Assembly (NCBI GenBank): GCA_963847145.1
Contig: CAWJYN010000003.1
Span: 1,488,001-1,552,000 of the forward strand
Length of the DNA stretch: 64,000 nucleotides
Source of the DNA: JABFRJ01 sp963847145
GTDB taxonomy: Bacteria; Pseudomonadota; Alphaproteobacteria; Rhizobiales; Hyphomicrobiaceae
Reading direction: 5' to 3'
The notes below the pieces were generated by a model. It ran no database searches. It saw only the letters and a list, made by a program, of their open reading frames with translations, and was not told the DNA's origin. A program made the position numbers and the translations under genes. Of the stretch, positions 46,184 through 55,098 are shown in pieces. Every line of letters begins with the position of its first letter. The stretch's first letter is position 1.

Positions 46184-47611
46184 TCAACTACGCGCAATCG
46201 TCGTCAGGCCGCCCATGTAGGGGCGCAACACGTCGGGGATTGTGACGAAGCCGTCGGCCTGTTGATAGTTTTCGAGCACCGCCACCAGAGTGCGGCCGAC
46301 AGCCAGGCCGGATCCGTTGAGCGTGTGCACAAAATGCGGTTTGCCGTCAGCTTTACTGCGATAACGGGCGTCCATGCGGCGGGCCTGGAAGTCACCGCAC
46401 ACCGAGCATGATGAGATTTCGCGATAGGCGTCCTGGCCGGGCAGCCAGACTTCGATGTCGTAAGTCTTCTGGCTCGAAAAGCCCATGTCGCCGGTGCAGA
46501 GCAGCATGGTGCGATAGGGCAGCTTGAGCTTTTGCAGTATATTTTCGGCGGCTTGCGTCATGCGCTCGTGTTCGGCGAGCGACGTCTCCGGTGTGGTGAT
46601 CGAAACTAGTTCGACTTTCGTGAACTGATGCTGGCGGATCATGCCGCGGGTGTCGCGGCCTGCGCTGCCGGCTTCCGAGCGGAAGCAGGGCGTGCAGGCC
46701 GTATAGCGCTGCGGGAGTTTGTCCTCGTCGACGATCTGCTCGCGGGCGAGGTTGGTGAGGGGGACTTCGGCGGTGGGGATGAGCCAAAAATCTTCCTTGG
46801 CGGGTGCGCGCTCCAGCACGCGCGTGATCATCTCTGGCAGCGTAATTGTCTTGCTGTGCAAATCCTCGAAGTCCCGCGGCTGCGCAAATTCCAGTGCATC
46901 ATGGAGCAGCTTGTCGCGTGCTGACGTGCGCGTCGGCATGAACTGATCATCGCGGAATTTCGGTAGCTGGCCGGTGCCGAACATAGTCCGGTCGTTGACC
47001 AGCATCGGCGGGTTGACCTCCAGATAGCCGAACTCTGTCGTCTGGGTATCCAGCATGAATTGCGCCAATGCGCGTTCCAGCCGCGCCAACGGTCCTTTGA
47101 GAAAGACGAACCGCGCGCCGGAGACCTTCGCGGCACTTTCGAAATCCATCATGCCAAGCGCTTCGCCGATCTCGAAATGCTGTTTGGGCTTGTTGGTGAA
47201 AGCGAACTTGGTGGGCTCGCCCCACGTGCGGATTTCTTTGTTGCCGTGTTCGTCGGCGCCGTCGGGCACGTCGGCGAGCGGCATATTGGGAATGCCGGAC
47301 AGCAGGTCATGAAGCTGCTTATCGACGGCGGTTTGCTCGAGCTCGCCTTGCGCCATGGCGTCCTTGAGGCTGGCGACTTCGGCCATCAGTTTGGTGGCTG
47401 TCGCCTCGTCTTTCGCCGCTTTGGCTTTGCCGATGTCCTTGGAGGCGGCATTGCGGCGCGCCTGGGCGTCGTTAAGTTTGGTGACGATGGCGCGGCGCTG
47501 GTCGTCCAGCGCGATGAGGGCTGTGGCCGAATACTGGTCTGCGATCCCGCGCCGCTTCAAGCCGGCGTCGAAAGTCTGCGGGTTGTCTCGAATGGCTTTG
47601 ATGTCGTGCAC
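46184..47611 (-). CDS. serS: Serine-tRNA ligase
   Basis: A 475-residue class II synthetase. The first ~110 residues form the tRNA-binding coiled coil (AQARRNAASKDIGKAKAAKD, EVASLKDAMAQGELEQ). Class II motif 2 is CFRSEAGSAGRDTRGMIRQH, and motif 3 is HTLNGSGLAVGRTLVAVLEN; EISSCSVCGDFQARRMD is the Ser site. It loads Ser onto tRNA(Ser) and selenocysteine tRNA where present. It is somewhat longer than E. coli SerRS (430 residues). It is minus-strand, upstream of surE. Confidence 0.97.
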   Translation of the reverse strand: MHDIKAIRDNPQTFDAGLKRRGIADQYSATALIALDDQRRAIVTKLNDAQARRNAASKDIGKAKAAKDEATATKLMAEVASLKDAMAQGELEQTAVDKQLHDLLSGIPNMPLADVPDGADEHGNKEIRTWGEPTKFAFTNKPKQHFEIGEALGMMDFESAAKVSGARFVFLKGPLARLERALAQFMLDTQTTEFGYLEVNPPMLVNDRTMFGTGQLPKFRDDQFMPTRTSARDKLLHDALEFAQPRDFEDLHSKTITLPEMITRVLERAPAKEDFWLIPTAEVPLTNLAREQIVDEDKLPQRYTACTPCFRSEAGSAGRDTRGMIRQHQFTKVELVSITTPETSLAEHERMTQAAENILQKLKLPYRTMLLCTGDMGFSSQKTYDIEVWLPGQDAYREISSCSVCGDFQARRMDARYRSKADGKPHFVHTLNGSGLAVGRTLVAVLENYQQADGFVTIPDVLRPYMGGLTTIARS

Positions 47612-47753
47612 AGTGTGTCTCGTTCGGCGTCAATTGTGAGTTGTCCCCTACATAAGGCATTCGCCGGTGGAGGCAAACTCCAAGCTTTGCACCACGCGTC
47701 AGCTCGGCATCGGCCGGGATGACGGCGGCGAAAGAGCATCATTTGGCGGCGCG

Positions 47754-49523
47754 TTAGCGTCCCAGTCCAAGTGCTTCGGTGATATAGCGGAAGACGCGCG
47801 TGTTCTCGAGGTGGCCGCGGAAGCGTTCGGCGCCGGGACCCATGGCCGTCAAGATGCCGTCGTCACCGGCGTGGATGCCGGAGCGTGCGGTCGCTGGGAG
47901 GTTGCCGAGCGTGCGCGCAGTTCCAGGCGCGCAATAGAGTTCGTTGGCGATGGCGGTTTTGCCATCAGGGCTGACATTGGTGGGTTTGTGCTCGCCATCC
48001 ATGAACGGTTTGCCGGTGGCGCAGTGGTCCGGGAAGGCGCCGAAGGAGAAGGCAAGGCGCTTGGAGACATCGACCTTGGATGGATACCCGTCGGCGTCGG
48101 GCGCTGGATAGTTCGGGAAACCGGCTTCGGTGTAGATGCCGAGCTTGTCGCGCAGGCGATCGCCGGGGCGGCTGTCGTCATAGGTGCCGATGATTGACAC
48201 GGGATGTGTGTGGTCCGGCACGACGATGATCAAGGTGTCATTCTTGCGCTTTTTGGCCCAATCCTTGGCGGCTTTGACGGCGTTGTCGAGCATGATGGTG
48301 TCAAAGACGGCGCGCTCCCAATCAAGTGAGTGGCTGTATTTGTCGATGCGGCCGCTTTCGACCAGCAGCACGAAGCCCTCCGGCTTTTTCGAGAGCACGT
48401 TGAGGGAGACTTTCATCATGTCGACCAGATCGGGCTGGTCCTGATAGCGGGTGACGGTACCTTTTTTCAAAATGCGGCGGTCGAGCGCACCATCGATATG
48501 GCTGTTGTTGAACAACCCAAGGATCTTGCGGGTATCGGGATTGGCGCCGGCTGCTTTCATATCCGTGTCTTGGGTGACGAAGGTATAGCCGAGATCTTTG
48601 AATTTCTGGATGTAGTCGATCTCGTCGTCGCGGCGCGAGCCTTCGGCGGACTTGGGCAGGAACCAGGGTGTGCCGCCACCCATGATGATATCGGGTTGCT
48701 GCTCGGAGAACATGCGGACGATATGGCCATAGTCGAGCCGGCGGCGCGTGTTGGCGACCATGCTGGCCGGCGTGGCGTCTTCGACCTCGGTGTTGGTAAC
48801 GATCCCGACGGCGAGGTTCAGCTTGCGCTTGGCAATCGACGTCAGTGTTTCGACGCGTGGATGGGCGAGATTGTCTTTGTTGTTTGCGCAATAGGTGCCA
48901 AGCGCGTTGTTGCAGGATTTGTGGCCGGTGGTGTAGGCGGCGGCCGAGTTGGCGCTGTCGGTGACGATGGTGTCGGTGCCGGCGGTGGAGATCAGCGCCA
49001 TGTGGGGCATATCATCCATAGCGAGTTCGCCGCCGTAGTGGCCTTGCTTGATGCCTTTGGAGAGGATGCGTGCCGCCGTGCGATGGGCGACGGACATGCC
49101 ATCGCCGACGAACAGGATCACGTTCTTGGCGCGGCGTTTGGTGGGCGCGGCGAAGACCTGCCATGTGACGCTTGCCGTCGTGTCGCCAGCCTTGGCTTCG
49201 ATGACGTATCTGCCGGGTTTTTTGAGTTCGGCGTCTTTGATCCACAGGGCGTTGTGGGGTTGGCCCTCTTCGCCGATGAGGTAAGTGGCTGGTTTGCCAA
49301 TCACCGTGGCGGCAGGCTGGCCATTGATGGTGACTTTGGCCGCTGTCTCGTCGATGGCCGTTGGGAACTCGACCTTCAGATCAAAGCGCGATCCGGCCAA
49401 AATTTCTGCACGATCAAGGGGGTAAATGGTCTGCGCCAAGGCGGCTGACAAAGTGGCTGTCAGGGCGGCGAGGGTGATTGCGGCGCTGATTACGGCTGTT
49501 CGCATTGTCATCTTTTGCCCCAT
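47754..49523 (-). CDS. Exported alkaline phosphatase
   Basis: A 589-residue PhoA-type enzyme. RTAVISAAITLAALTATLSA and ALAQT are a Sec signal. A ~100-residue N-terminal region is followed by the phosphatase core: VGDGMSVAHRTAA (metal), TDSANSAAAYTTGHK (nucleophile Ser in DSA), VESGRIDKYSHSLDWE (metal His/Asp) and VVPDHTHPVSIIG. Three in-frame starts lie within 30 bases; the first after the leader was used. It releases phosphate from organic esters in the periplasm. It is divergent from the GT2 gene, and their 5' ends overlap if the longest frames are used. Confidence 0.92.
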   Translation of the reverse strand: MGQKMTMRTAVISAAITLAALTATLSAALAQTIYPLDRAEILAGSRFDLKVEFPTAIDETAAKVTINGQPAATVIGKPATYLIGEEGQPHNALWIKDAELKKPGRYVIEAKAGDTTASVTWQVFAAPTKRRAKNVILFVGDGMSVAHRTAARILSKGIKQGHYGGELAMDDMPHMALISTAGTDTIVTDSANSAAAYTTGHKSCNNALGTYCANNKDNLAHPRVETLTSIAKRKLNLAVGIVTNTEVEDATPASMVANTRRRLDYGHIVRMFSEQQPDIIMGGGTPWFLPKSAEGSRRDDEIDYIQKFKDLGYTFVTQDTDMKAAGANPDTRKILGLFNNSHIDGALDRRILKKGTVTRYQDQPDLVDMMKVSLNVLSKKPEGFVLLVESGRIDKYSHSLDWERAVFDTIMLDNAVKAAKDWAKKRKNDTLIIVVPDHTHPVSIIGTYDDSRPGDRLRDKLGIYTEAGFPNYPAPDADGYPSKVDVSKRLAFSFGAFPDHCATGKPFMDGEHKPTNVSPDGKTAIANELYCAPGTARTLGNLPATARSGIHAGDDGILTAMGPGAERFRGHLENTRVFRYITEALGLGR

Positions 49524-49585
49524 CTGTGCCCCGATGCTTGTGACCTTACGGTCGCGCTTGCGCACTACACACGGATGACAGGGCC

Positions 49586-51589
49586 GTGTCATCCGAGCCG
49601 AGACGATGCAGGCGACGCGCCGGCGCTATCAGATCCCGCGAAAGATTTGTTGATATACCACTTCGGGTTGATTTAACCTGGGGTTGTGTGTGGGTGGGTG
49701 CGGGGCAAGCTGTGCGTGAGCGGGACTTTGTGGACCCCTGGCGGGGACCGTCGGCGGCGTGGCTTGCCGATTATGCCTTTTTGGGCGACGCGCCGGCGGA
49801 TATTGAGGCGCTGCTCGACGCTGAACTGCTGGCGCTGCAATGGGGCGTCCCGTTGGTTGAGGCACTGCTGACGGGGGAGAGATTTTCGGAGGAACACTAT
49901 ACCCGTGCATGCGCCGCGTTCTGCAACGTGCCGTATGCCGATGCTGCGATGGCAATCGAGCTGAGTGACGCTGCGCGCGGGGCCGAGGGGACGCGTGCCG
50001 GGCAGGTACGATTGCTCGCGGTCCAATGGCGCGGCGCGTTAAGTTGGCTGATTGTTGCAACGGACGCTGAGCCCGGGGCTGTGTATCGGGAAATCGCCCG
50101 CGCGCGGGATGCTGGCGTCATTGCGATGTTGATCAGTGGCCGTGCGTTTGATCGGGTCATTGAGCGGGCGCGCGCGCCGTCGCTGGTCAAGGCAGCGGCT
50201 TTCGGTCTCAAGCGCCGGCTGCCGGGTTTTTCAGCCGCGCTGGCGGGGCCGCCGTGGCAGCGCAATGCGAGCGCGGTGGTTCTCGGATTTATTGTTGGCG
50301 GGTTGGTGGCCTATCCACCTGGCATGCTGGCGGTCGTGGTTGTGCTGTTGACACTGCCGTTTGCCGGAACGGTTTTTGTCCGCGCCGTTGCGCTTGCTGG
50401 CTTATTTCGCGCACCTCAGAACCGCGTTGCGCCACGCCTGGAGCGTCATGATCGTGATCTGCCGGTTTATACAATTCTCGTGGCGTTGTTTGACGAGGCG
50501 CGGGTGCTTCCCGATCTGATCGTATCGCTGTCCCGTCTTGATTATCCGCTGGCCAAACTTGATTGCCTGTTGGTGATCGAGGATGTCGATAGCGCGACCA
50601 AGGCAGCCCTGCTCGATCTCGCGCTGCCCAGCTTCATGCGCGTGGTGATTGTTCCAGAAGGCGCGCCGCAAACCAAGCCGCGGGCGCTGAACTATGCATT
50701 GTCGTTAGCGCGCGGGGCCTATGTCGTGGTGTACGACGCCGAAGACCGGCCGGAGCCTGATCAACTCAGGCGCGCGTTGGATGCGTTTCAACGGTACGGC
50801 GCGAATTTGGCCTGCGTGCAAGCGTGCCTCAACATTTTCAATGCCCGTCAAAGCTGGCTGACGCGGCAGTTCACAGTTGAATACACAGCGTTGTTTGATT
50901 CAGTGTTGCCGGCGCTGCAGTGGATGCGCTTGCCGATGCCGCTGGGGGGCACATCGAACCACTTTCCGCGACACGTACTGGAAGAATTGCACGGCTGGGA
51001 TCCCTATAACGTTACTGAGGACGCCGACCTTGGGATCAGGATCGCGCGGCTTGGGTACGATGTCGCAGCCATCCCATCGACGACGTGGGAGGAAGCACCG
51101 GCCACTTTCGTGCAGTGGCGGAATCAGCGCACGCGCTGGATCAAAGGTTGGATACAGACTTATCTCGTTCACACGCGGCGGCCGTTGGCGCTGTGGGGTG
51201 ACCTCGGTTTCTTCCGCATGGTGGGTTTTCACGTCTATATGGGCGGGCTGATCCTGTCGGCCCTGGTCCATCCGCTGTTCTATGCGGCGGTTCTGCTGGA
51301 CCTCTCGCTCGGTCTTGGGTCGGTGGACTTCGACGCGTCGCTGGGGCCGCTGTTGTGGGGCATTGCCATCGGCAATCTCGTTGCGGGCTATGCCACGTCG
51401 ATTGTGCTCGGCGTCGTTTCGGCACGGCGGCGCGGGCATCGATTGTCGCTGTCTGCGCTTGCGATGCCGGTCTACTGGCTGTTGATCTCGTTCGCGGCTT
51501 ATCGCGCGCTGTGGCAGCTCTACTGGGATCCCTACCGGTGGGAAAAAACACCGCATGGGCTGGCTGAAGAGGATGACCCTGCGGGGTAA
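49586..51589 (+). CDS. Large membrane GT2 glycosyltransferase with N-terminal MshEN-like region
   Basis: A 667-residue protein. Residues ~55-200 look like a MshEN/GSPII_E_N-type region (LDAELLALQWGVPLVEALL, CNVPYADAAMAI). A hydrophobic pair follows (~230-275), then a GT2 core: VYTILVALFDEARVLPDLIV, VVYDAEDRPEPDQL (DxD-like), VTEDADLGIRIARLGYDV and QRTRWIKGWIQT (QxxRW), as in cellulose-synthase-like enzymes. Four more hydrophobic segments end the protein. The QxxRW and ED motifs indicate a processive synthase. MshEN domains in other proteins bind c-di-GMP, so regulation by c-di-GMP is an inference. It is alone. The start is uncertain. Confidence 0.82.
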   Translation: MSSEPRRCRRRAGAIRSRERFVDIPLRVDLTWGCVWVGAGQAVRERDFVDPWRGPSAAWLADYAFLGDAPADIEALLDAELLALQWGVPLVEALLTGERFSEEHYTRACAAFCNVPYADAAMAIELSDAARGAEGTRAGQVRLLAVQWRGALSWLIVATDAEPGAVYREIARARDAGVIAMLISGRAFDRVIERARAPSLVKAAAFGLKRRLPGFSAALAGPPWQRNASAVVLGFIVGGLVAYPPGMLAVVVVLLTLPFAGTVFVRAVALAGLFRAPQNRVAPRLERHDRDLPVYTILVALFDEARVLPDLIVSLSRLDYPLAKLDCLLVIEDVDSATKAALLDLALPSFMRVVIVPEGAPQTKPRALNYALSLARGAYVVVYDAEDRPEPDQLRRALDAFQRYGANLACVQACLNIFNARQSWLTRQFTVEYTALFDSVLPALQWMRLPMPLGGTSNHFPRHVLEELHGWDPYNVTEDADLGIRIARLGYDVAAIPSTTWEEAPATFVQWRNQRTRWIKGWIQTYLVHTRRPLALWGDLGFFRMVGFHVYMGGLILSALVHPLFYAAVLLDLSLGLGSVDFDASLGPLLWGIAIGNLVAGYATSIVLGVVSARRRGHRLSLSALAMPVYWLLISFAAYRALWQLYWDPYRWEKTPHGLAEEDDPAG

Positions 51590-51591
51590 GA

Positions 51592-52608
51592 CTACTTCTT
51601 TTCCAGCGACCACATCTCCTCGGCGATGCGGATCTCCGCGACCATGCGATCGATCAACAGGCAGGTTTGTTTGAACAGCGCCGACGTCGTCCGATAGTCG
51701 GCATTGGCGAAGAAATCGCAGCGGCCGGCGCGGAACAGATCAACGCAGCGGCCCTTGCCTGCCGTGTCACCACCATGAACGGCGATGGCGCTGCCGCCAT
51801 TCTTGCGGACGACAGCCATGGACGGCACGTCGGTGTCGCCATCGCCGAAGTAGATCATGTTGGAAAAGGGGATCGGGCGCTCGGTCTCGGGCATGTGGTG
51901 GTTGATACTTTCACCGAGATTCTCGATGCCCTTGTTGATGCGGAACAGATACTGGGTCTTGCCGGTATCGGTGATGACCCGCTTGGGGAACGGCACCTCA
52001 TAGGCATCGAACCAATACTCGGACGCAAAGACATTGTGGAACTTGTGGAAGATCGGCGTGCCTTCGACGATCTCGGTGAGGCCGGATGAGATGAGATAGT
52101 GGCGCAAGGTGACGCCCTGATCACCGGCCATTTGTCGGGCGTAGGTGGCGGTGGCGTCAAACCAATCGGCGACGCCGGGGTAGAATTCAACCGCGGCGCC
52201 TTGGGCGACGAGATCGCGGCGGTCGATGCGGACGCCGGCTGCCTTCGCCTTCTTGTACAGCAGATGCATGTAGGTGATGAGCGGATCGGCGCCCTGCTCG
52301 CGGGCGATGCGATTGCTTTCGGCCCAAAAGGCTTCCGGGTTGGCGCCGATCTTGGGCAGGAACGCATATTCCTGCATGGGCCGCGGGCAGAGTGTGCCGT
52401 CGAAGTCATAGATGAGGGCGATGGTCTTTTTGGTGTAGCCCTTGGCCGGAGCTTTCGCTGGCGGTGGTGTTGGGCGAACCGCTGGCGCAGATTTGGCGGA
52501 CTTTTTGGCCACCGCACGCCCCGATGCCTCAGCCTTGGTTGCTGCTTTCGGCAGGGGCTGCTTCCGGTCGCTCGTTCCGCGTGGCCGCGTCATGGCTTTC
52601 CCCTGCAA
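51592..52608 (-). CDS. HAD-family phosphatase with basic Ala/Pro/Lys-rich N-terminal extension
   Basis: A 338-residue protein. Residues ~1-55 are low-complexity (AKKSAKSAPAVRPTPPPAKA), unusual for the family. The HAD core begins with IALIYDFDGTLCPRPMQEYA (motif I DxDGT) and ends with IYFGDGDTDVPSMAV (motif IV). The cap domain lies in between (~80-210). HAD phosphatases dephosphorylate small metabolites; the GDGDTDVP form resembles phosphoserine phosphatase-like members. ATGs at 52593 and 52608 are both possible. It is convergent with the GT2 gene and divergent from tmk. Confidence 0.82.
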   Translation of the reverse strand: MQGKAMTRPRGTSDRKQPLPKAATKAEASGRAVAKKSAKSAPAVRPTPPPAKAPAKGYTKKTIALIYDFDGTLCPRPMQEYAFLPKIGANPEAFWAESNRIAREQGADPLITYMHLLYKKAKAAGVRIDRRDLVAQGAAVEFYPGVADWFDATATYARQMAGDQGVTLRHYLISSGLTEIVEGTPIFHKFHNVFASEYWFDAYEVPFPKRVITDTGKTQYLFRINKGIENLGESINHHMPETERPIPFSNMIYFGDGDTDVPSMAVVRKNGGSAIAVHGGDTAGKGRCVDLFRAGRCDFFANADYRTTSALFKQTCLLIDRMVAEIRIAEEMWSLEKK

Positions 52609-52741
52609 CAGACTTGTCCGTTCGATTTATTCGCGTGCAGTGATTCGGGTGACATAACAAAGGCGCGTTGGGGCCGGTTTGAGTGTTGCGCACAACTCGT
52701 GTGTTTGACATCGCCCACGCAGACGGGCGAAACGTGGGGCT

Positions 52742-53437
52742 ATGACGCAGGTCCAGCACCAGAACCAGGGCATTTTCATCACCTTCGAGGGTGGCGAAGG
52801 CGTGGGGAAATCAACGCAGATCAAGCATCTGGCGGCACAACTGACCAAGGCGGGGATTGCGCCGTTGCTGACACGCGAACCGGGAGGGTCACCGTTTGCT
52901 GAAATGGCGCGCGGCCTTCTGCTCGACCCGAAAACAGCGCCGCAATCAACCCTGGCGCAAGCGCTGCTCTTTTACGCGGCACGTGCTGATCATCTCGCTG
53001 TAACAATCCGGCCGGCTTTGTCGGGCGGGCGCTGGGTGCTGTGTGACCGGTTCGCTGACTCAACACGCGCTTATCAGGGCGCCGCCAGTGGGGTCGATGC
53101 AGCCGCGATTGCGGCGTTGGACGGCTTGGTTGTTGGAAGCGACCGGCCTGCGTTGACCATTCTGCTCGATCTCGATCCGAAAATTGGTTTGGCGCGGGCG
53201 GATAGACGGCGGACAGCGGCGCCGGGAGCATTCATCGCGGCGGACACGTACGAAAGCCGGCGGCTTGATTTCCACCAGCGGCTGCGTGCCGGCTTCCTGG
53301 AGATTGCCAAGCATGAGCCGGACCGGGTTGCGGTGATCGACGCGTTTCAAAACGAGTTGGTCATTGCCGATCAGGTTTGGAGCCATGTGACCCGGCGGTT
53401 CGCGGCGCTATTGCCTGTGCGACCGGTGGATCGGTAA
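52742..53437 (+). CDS. tmk: Thymidylate kinase
   Basis: A 231-residue enzyme that phosphorylates dTMP to dTDP. FEGGEGVGKSTQIKHLA is the P-loop, LLTREPGGSPFAEMARG the REPGG motif, VLCDRFADSTRAYQG the DR motif with dTMP contacts, and ARADRRR follows the lid. Its stop overlaps the holB start (TAATG), a coupling commonly seen between these two genes in alphaproteobacteria. Confidence 0.96.
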   Translation: MTQVQHQNQGIFITFEGGEGVGKSTQIKHLAAQLTKAGIAPLLTREPGGSPFAEMARGLLLDPKTAPQSTLAQALLFYAARADHLAVTIRPALSGGRWVLCDRFADSTRAYQGAASGVDAAAIAALDGLVVGSDRPALTILLDLDPKIGLARADRRRTAAPGAFIAADTYESRRLDFHQRLRAGFLEIAKHEPDRVAVIDAFQNELVIADQVWSHVTRRFAALLPVRPVDR

Positions 53438-54561
53438 TGGCGCGCGCCCCTGCCCTGCAGTCGCTCGAAGCGCCACCGGAGGCTGACAAGCTCGAGGGTT
53501 TCCCGCATCCGCGGCACACACGATCGGTCATCGGTCACGATGCGGTGCAGGCAATGCTTGCTGCGGCGGTGCGCGACGGCCGCATGCACCACGGCTGGCT
53601 GATCACGGGGCCGGAAGGCATCGGCAAGGCGACGCTGGGGTATGCGCTGGCGCGATTTCTGTTGGCGCGTGCCGATGAGCGTGGGCACGTGCCCGGCCGG
53701 CTGATTGTTCCGGAGACATCGGTCGCCCAGCGTCAGGTGGCTGCGTTGTCGCATCCAGATCTGCTGGTGCTGCGGCGGCCATGGGACGCGAAGGCCAAGC
53801 GACACGCAACCCAGATCGTTATCGACGAAGTCAGGCGCCTGCGCATGTTTCTGGCGCACAAGGCGGACGCTGAGCAGTGGCGGGTGGTGGTGGTCGACAG
53901 TGCCGACGACCTCAACGTGGCGGCGGCGAACGCGATTTTGAAATCGCTGGAGGAGCCGCCGCCGCGCACGGTCTTCATGCTGCTGTCCTCGGAGCCAGGC
54001 CGTCTGCTGCCGACGATCCGCTCGCGCTGCCGGCAGCTGGCGCTGCAGCCATTGCAGGCCGATGCCTTGAAGGCTGCGGTGGATCAAGCCATCACGGCCA
54101 GTGAGAATGGTAAATCGCCGGGGCCAAGCGAATGGCCGCGGCTGATCGAGCTTTCCAAGGGCAGCGTGCGGCGGGCGCTAAACATCAGTTCGACGGGTGG
54201 ACTTAAGATCTACGAGCGCGTTCTAGGCAGCTTCAGCGCGTTGCCGCGGATCGACTGGACGCAGGTGCACGCGCTTTCGGATGAGCTGGCCGGCGCGGCG
54301 GTTGAACAGAAGTTCGAGCAATTCTACGAATTTCTGCTCGATCTGCTGGCGCGGCTGATCCACGCGCGCGCGACAGGCGTTGGATCTCAGGCTGATATGG
54401 TGCTGGCGAAGCAACTGATCGCGCCGGAGAGGCTCGCGGCGTTTGCTGCGGCTTGGTCGGACATCGGCGCGGCCAAGTCGGAAACGATGGCGCTCAATCT
54501 TGATCGCAAAGCGCTGATTATGGACACGATGGGCAAACTTGCGGCGGCAACTGCCGGCTAA
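53437..54561 (+). CDS. holB: DNA polymerase III subunit delta'
   Basis: A 374-residue clamp-loader subunit. FPHPRHTRSVIGHDAVQAML opens the AAA+ domain, LITGPEGIGKATLGYALARF is the P-loop-like region, and ILKSLEEPPPRTVFMLLSS with LPTIRSRCRQLALQPL is the sensor/SRC motif of clamp loaders. The start was set at the ATG overlapping tmk, giving MARAPALQSLEAP; a frame running 20 codons upstream lies inside tmk. No zinc-binding Cys cluster is visible. Confidence 0.93.
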   Translation: MARAPALQSLEAPPEADKLEGFPHPRHTRSVIGHDAVQAMLAAAVRDGRMHHGWLITGPEGIGKATLGYALARFLLARADERGHVPGRLIVPETSVAQRQVAALSHPDLLVLRRPWDAKAKRHATQIVIDEVRRLRMFLAHKADAEQWRVVVVDSADDLNVAAANAILKSLEEPPPRTVFMLLSSEPGRLLPTIRSRCRQLALQPLQADALKAAVDQAITASENGKSPGPSEWPRLIELSKGSVRRALNISSTGGLKIYERVLGSFSALPRIDWTQVHALSDELAGAAVEQKFEQFYEFLLDLLARLIHARATGVGSQADMVLAKQLIAPERLAAFAAAWSDIGAAKSETMALNLDRKALIMDTMGKLAAATAG

Positions 54562-54575
54562 AGGGAGCAGGACGC

Positions 54576-54788
54576 ATGGCCAACACACCCGAGCCGACGG
54601 AGCCTGCCGCGGCCGAGCCGCGGCCGCTGTCGCCGGAAGCCCAACGCGCGCTGGCGGAAGCTGCTGTGCGGCGGCGGCTGGCTGATGAGCAGCAAGGTGC
54701 GGCGGAAAAAGAACTGGGCGGCCAGAAGGGTCCCGATCCGGTTCGCTATGGTGATTGGGAAAAGGGTGGGATCGCCTCGGACTTTTAG
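54576..54788 (+). CDS. Succinate dehydrogenase assembly factor 4-like (DUF1674) protein
   Basis: A 70-residue protein. The first ~45 residues are Ala/Pro/Glu/Arg-rich and variable; the last 22 hold the DUF1674 end GPDPVRYGDWEKGGIASDF, which is diagnostic. In eukaryotes Sdh8/SDHAF4 binds flavinylated SdhA and aids complex II assembly; bacterial members are presumed to do likewise. It begins 14 bases after holB and is presumably on the same transcript, with AGGGAGCAGG upstream. Confidence 0.88.
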   Translation: MANTPEPTEPAAAEPRPLSPEAQRALAEAAVRRRLADEQQGAAEKELGGQKGPDPVRYGDWEKGGIASDF

Positions 54789-55098
54789 TTGTCCCACTTT
54801 GTGACACAGCGCGCAGTCGCCCGCCTCGTTCTGTCTGCGGTGCGCGAATTGAAACACTCGACCGGTCACAGCATGGCTGTGCTGCGCGCGCCGCTTTGCC
54901 TGCTTGACCAGCCAATCGTCTGGCAGCGCACCCTGGTGCCGCGGGTTTTGTACCAGTTCGAAACGGGCGCTAACGCCCCCTCAACACTTGCGCTGACGAT
55001 TGGGCATTTTCTCACGTCAGCCAGTTCAGCGGTGTCGTCCGGCATCGCGATTGCAGCTCTCCTGACAACGGCACAGCCATTGTCCCACGGAGAGACAC
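54789..55098. other. Gene-free gap upstream of the TadG-like gene
   Basis: About 310 bases without a convincing gene. A short hairpin GGGCG-ctaa-CGCCC lies near 54966. The end holds the ribosome-binding site CGGAGAG of the TadG-like gene. A promoter for that gene is expected here but none could be assigned. Confidence 0.45.
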
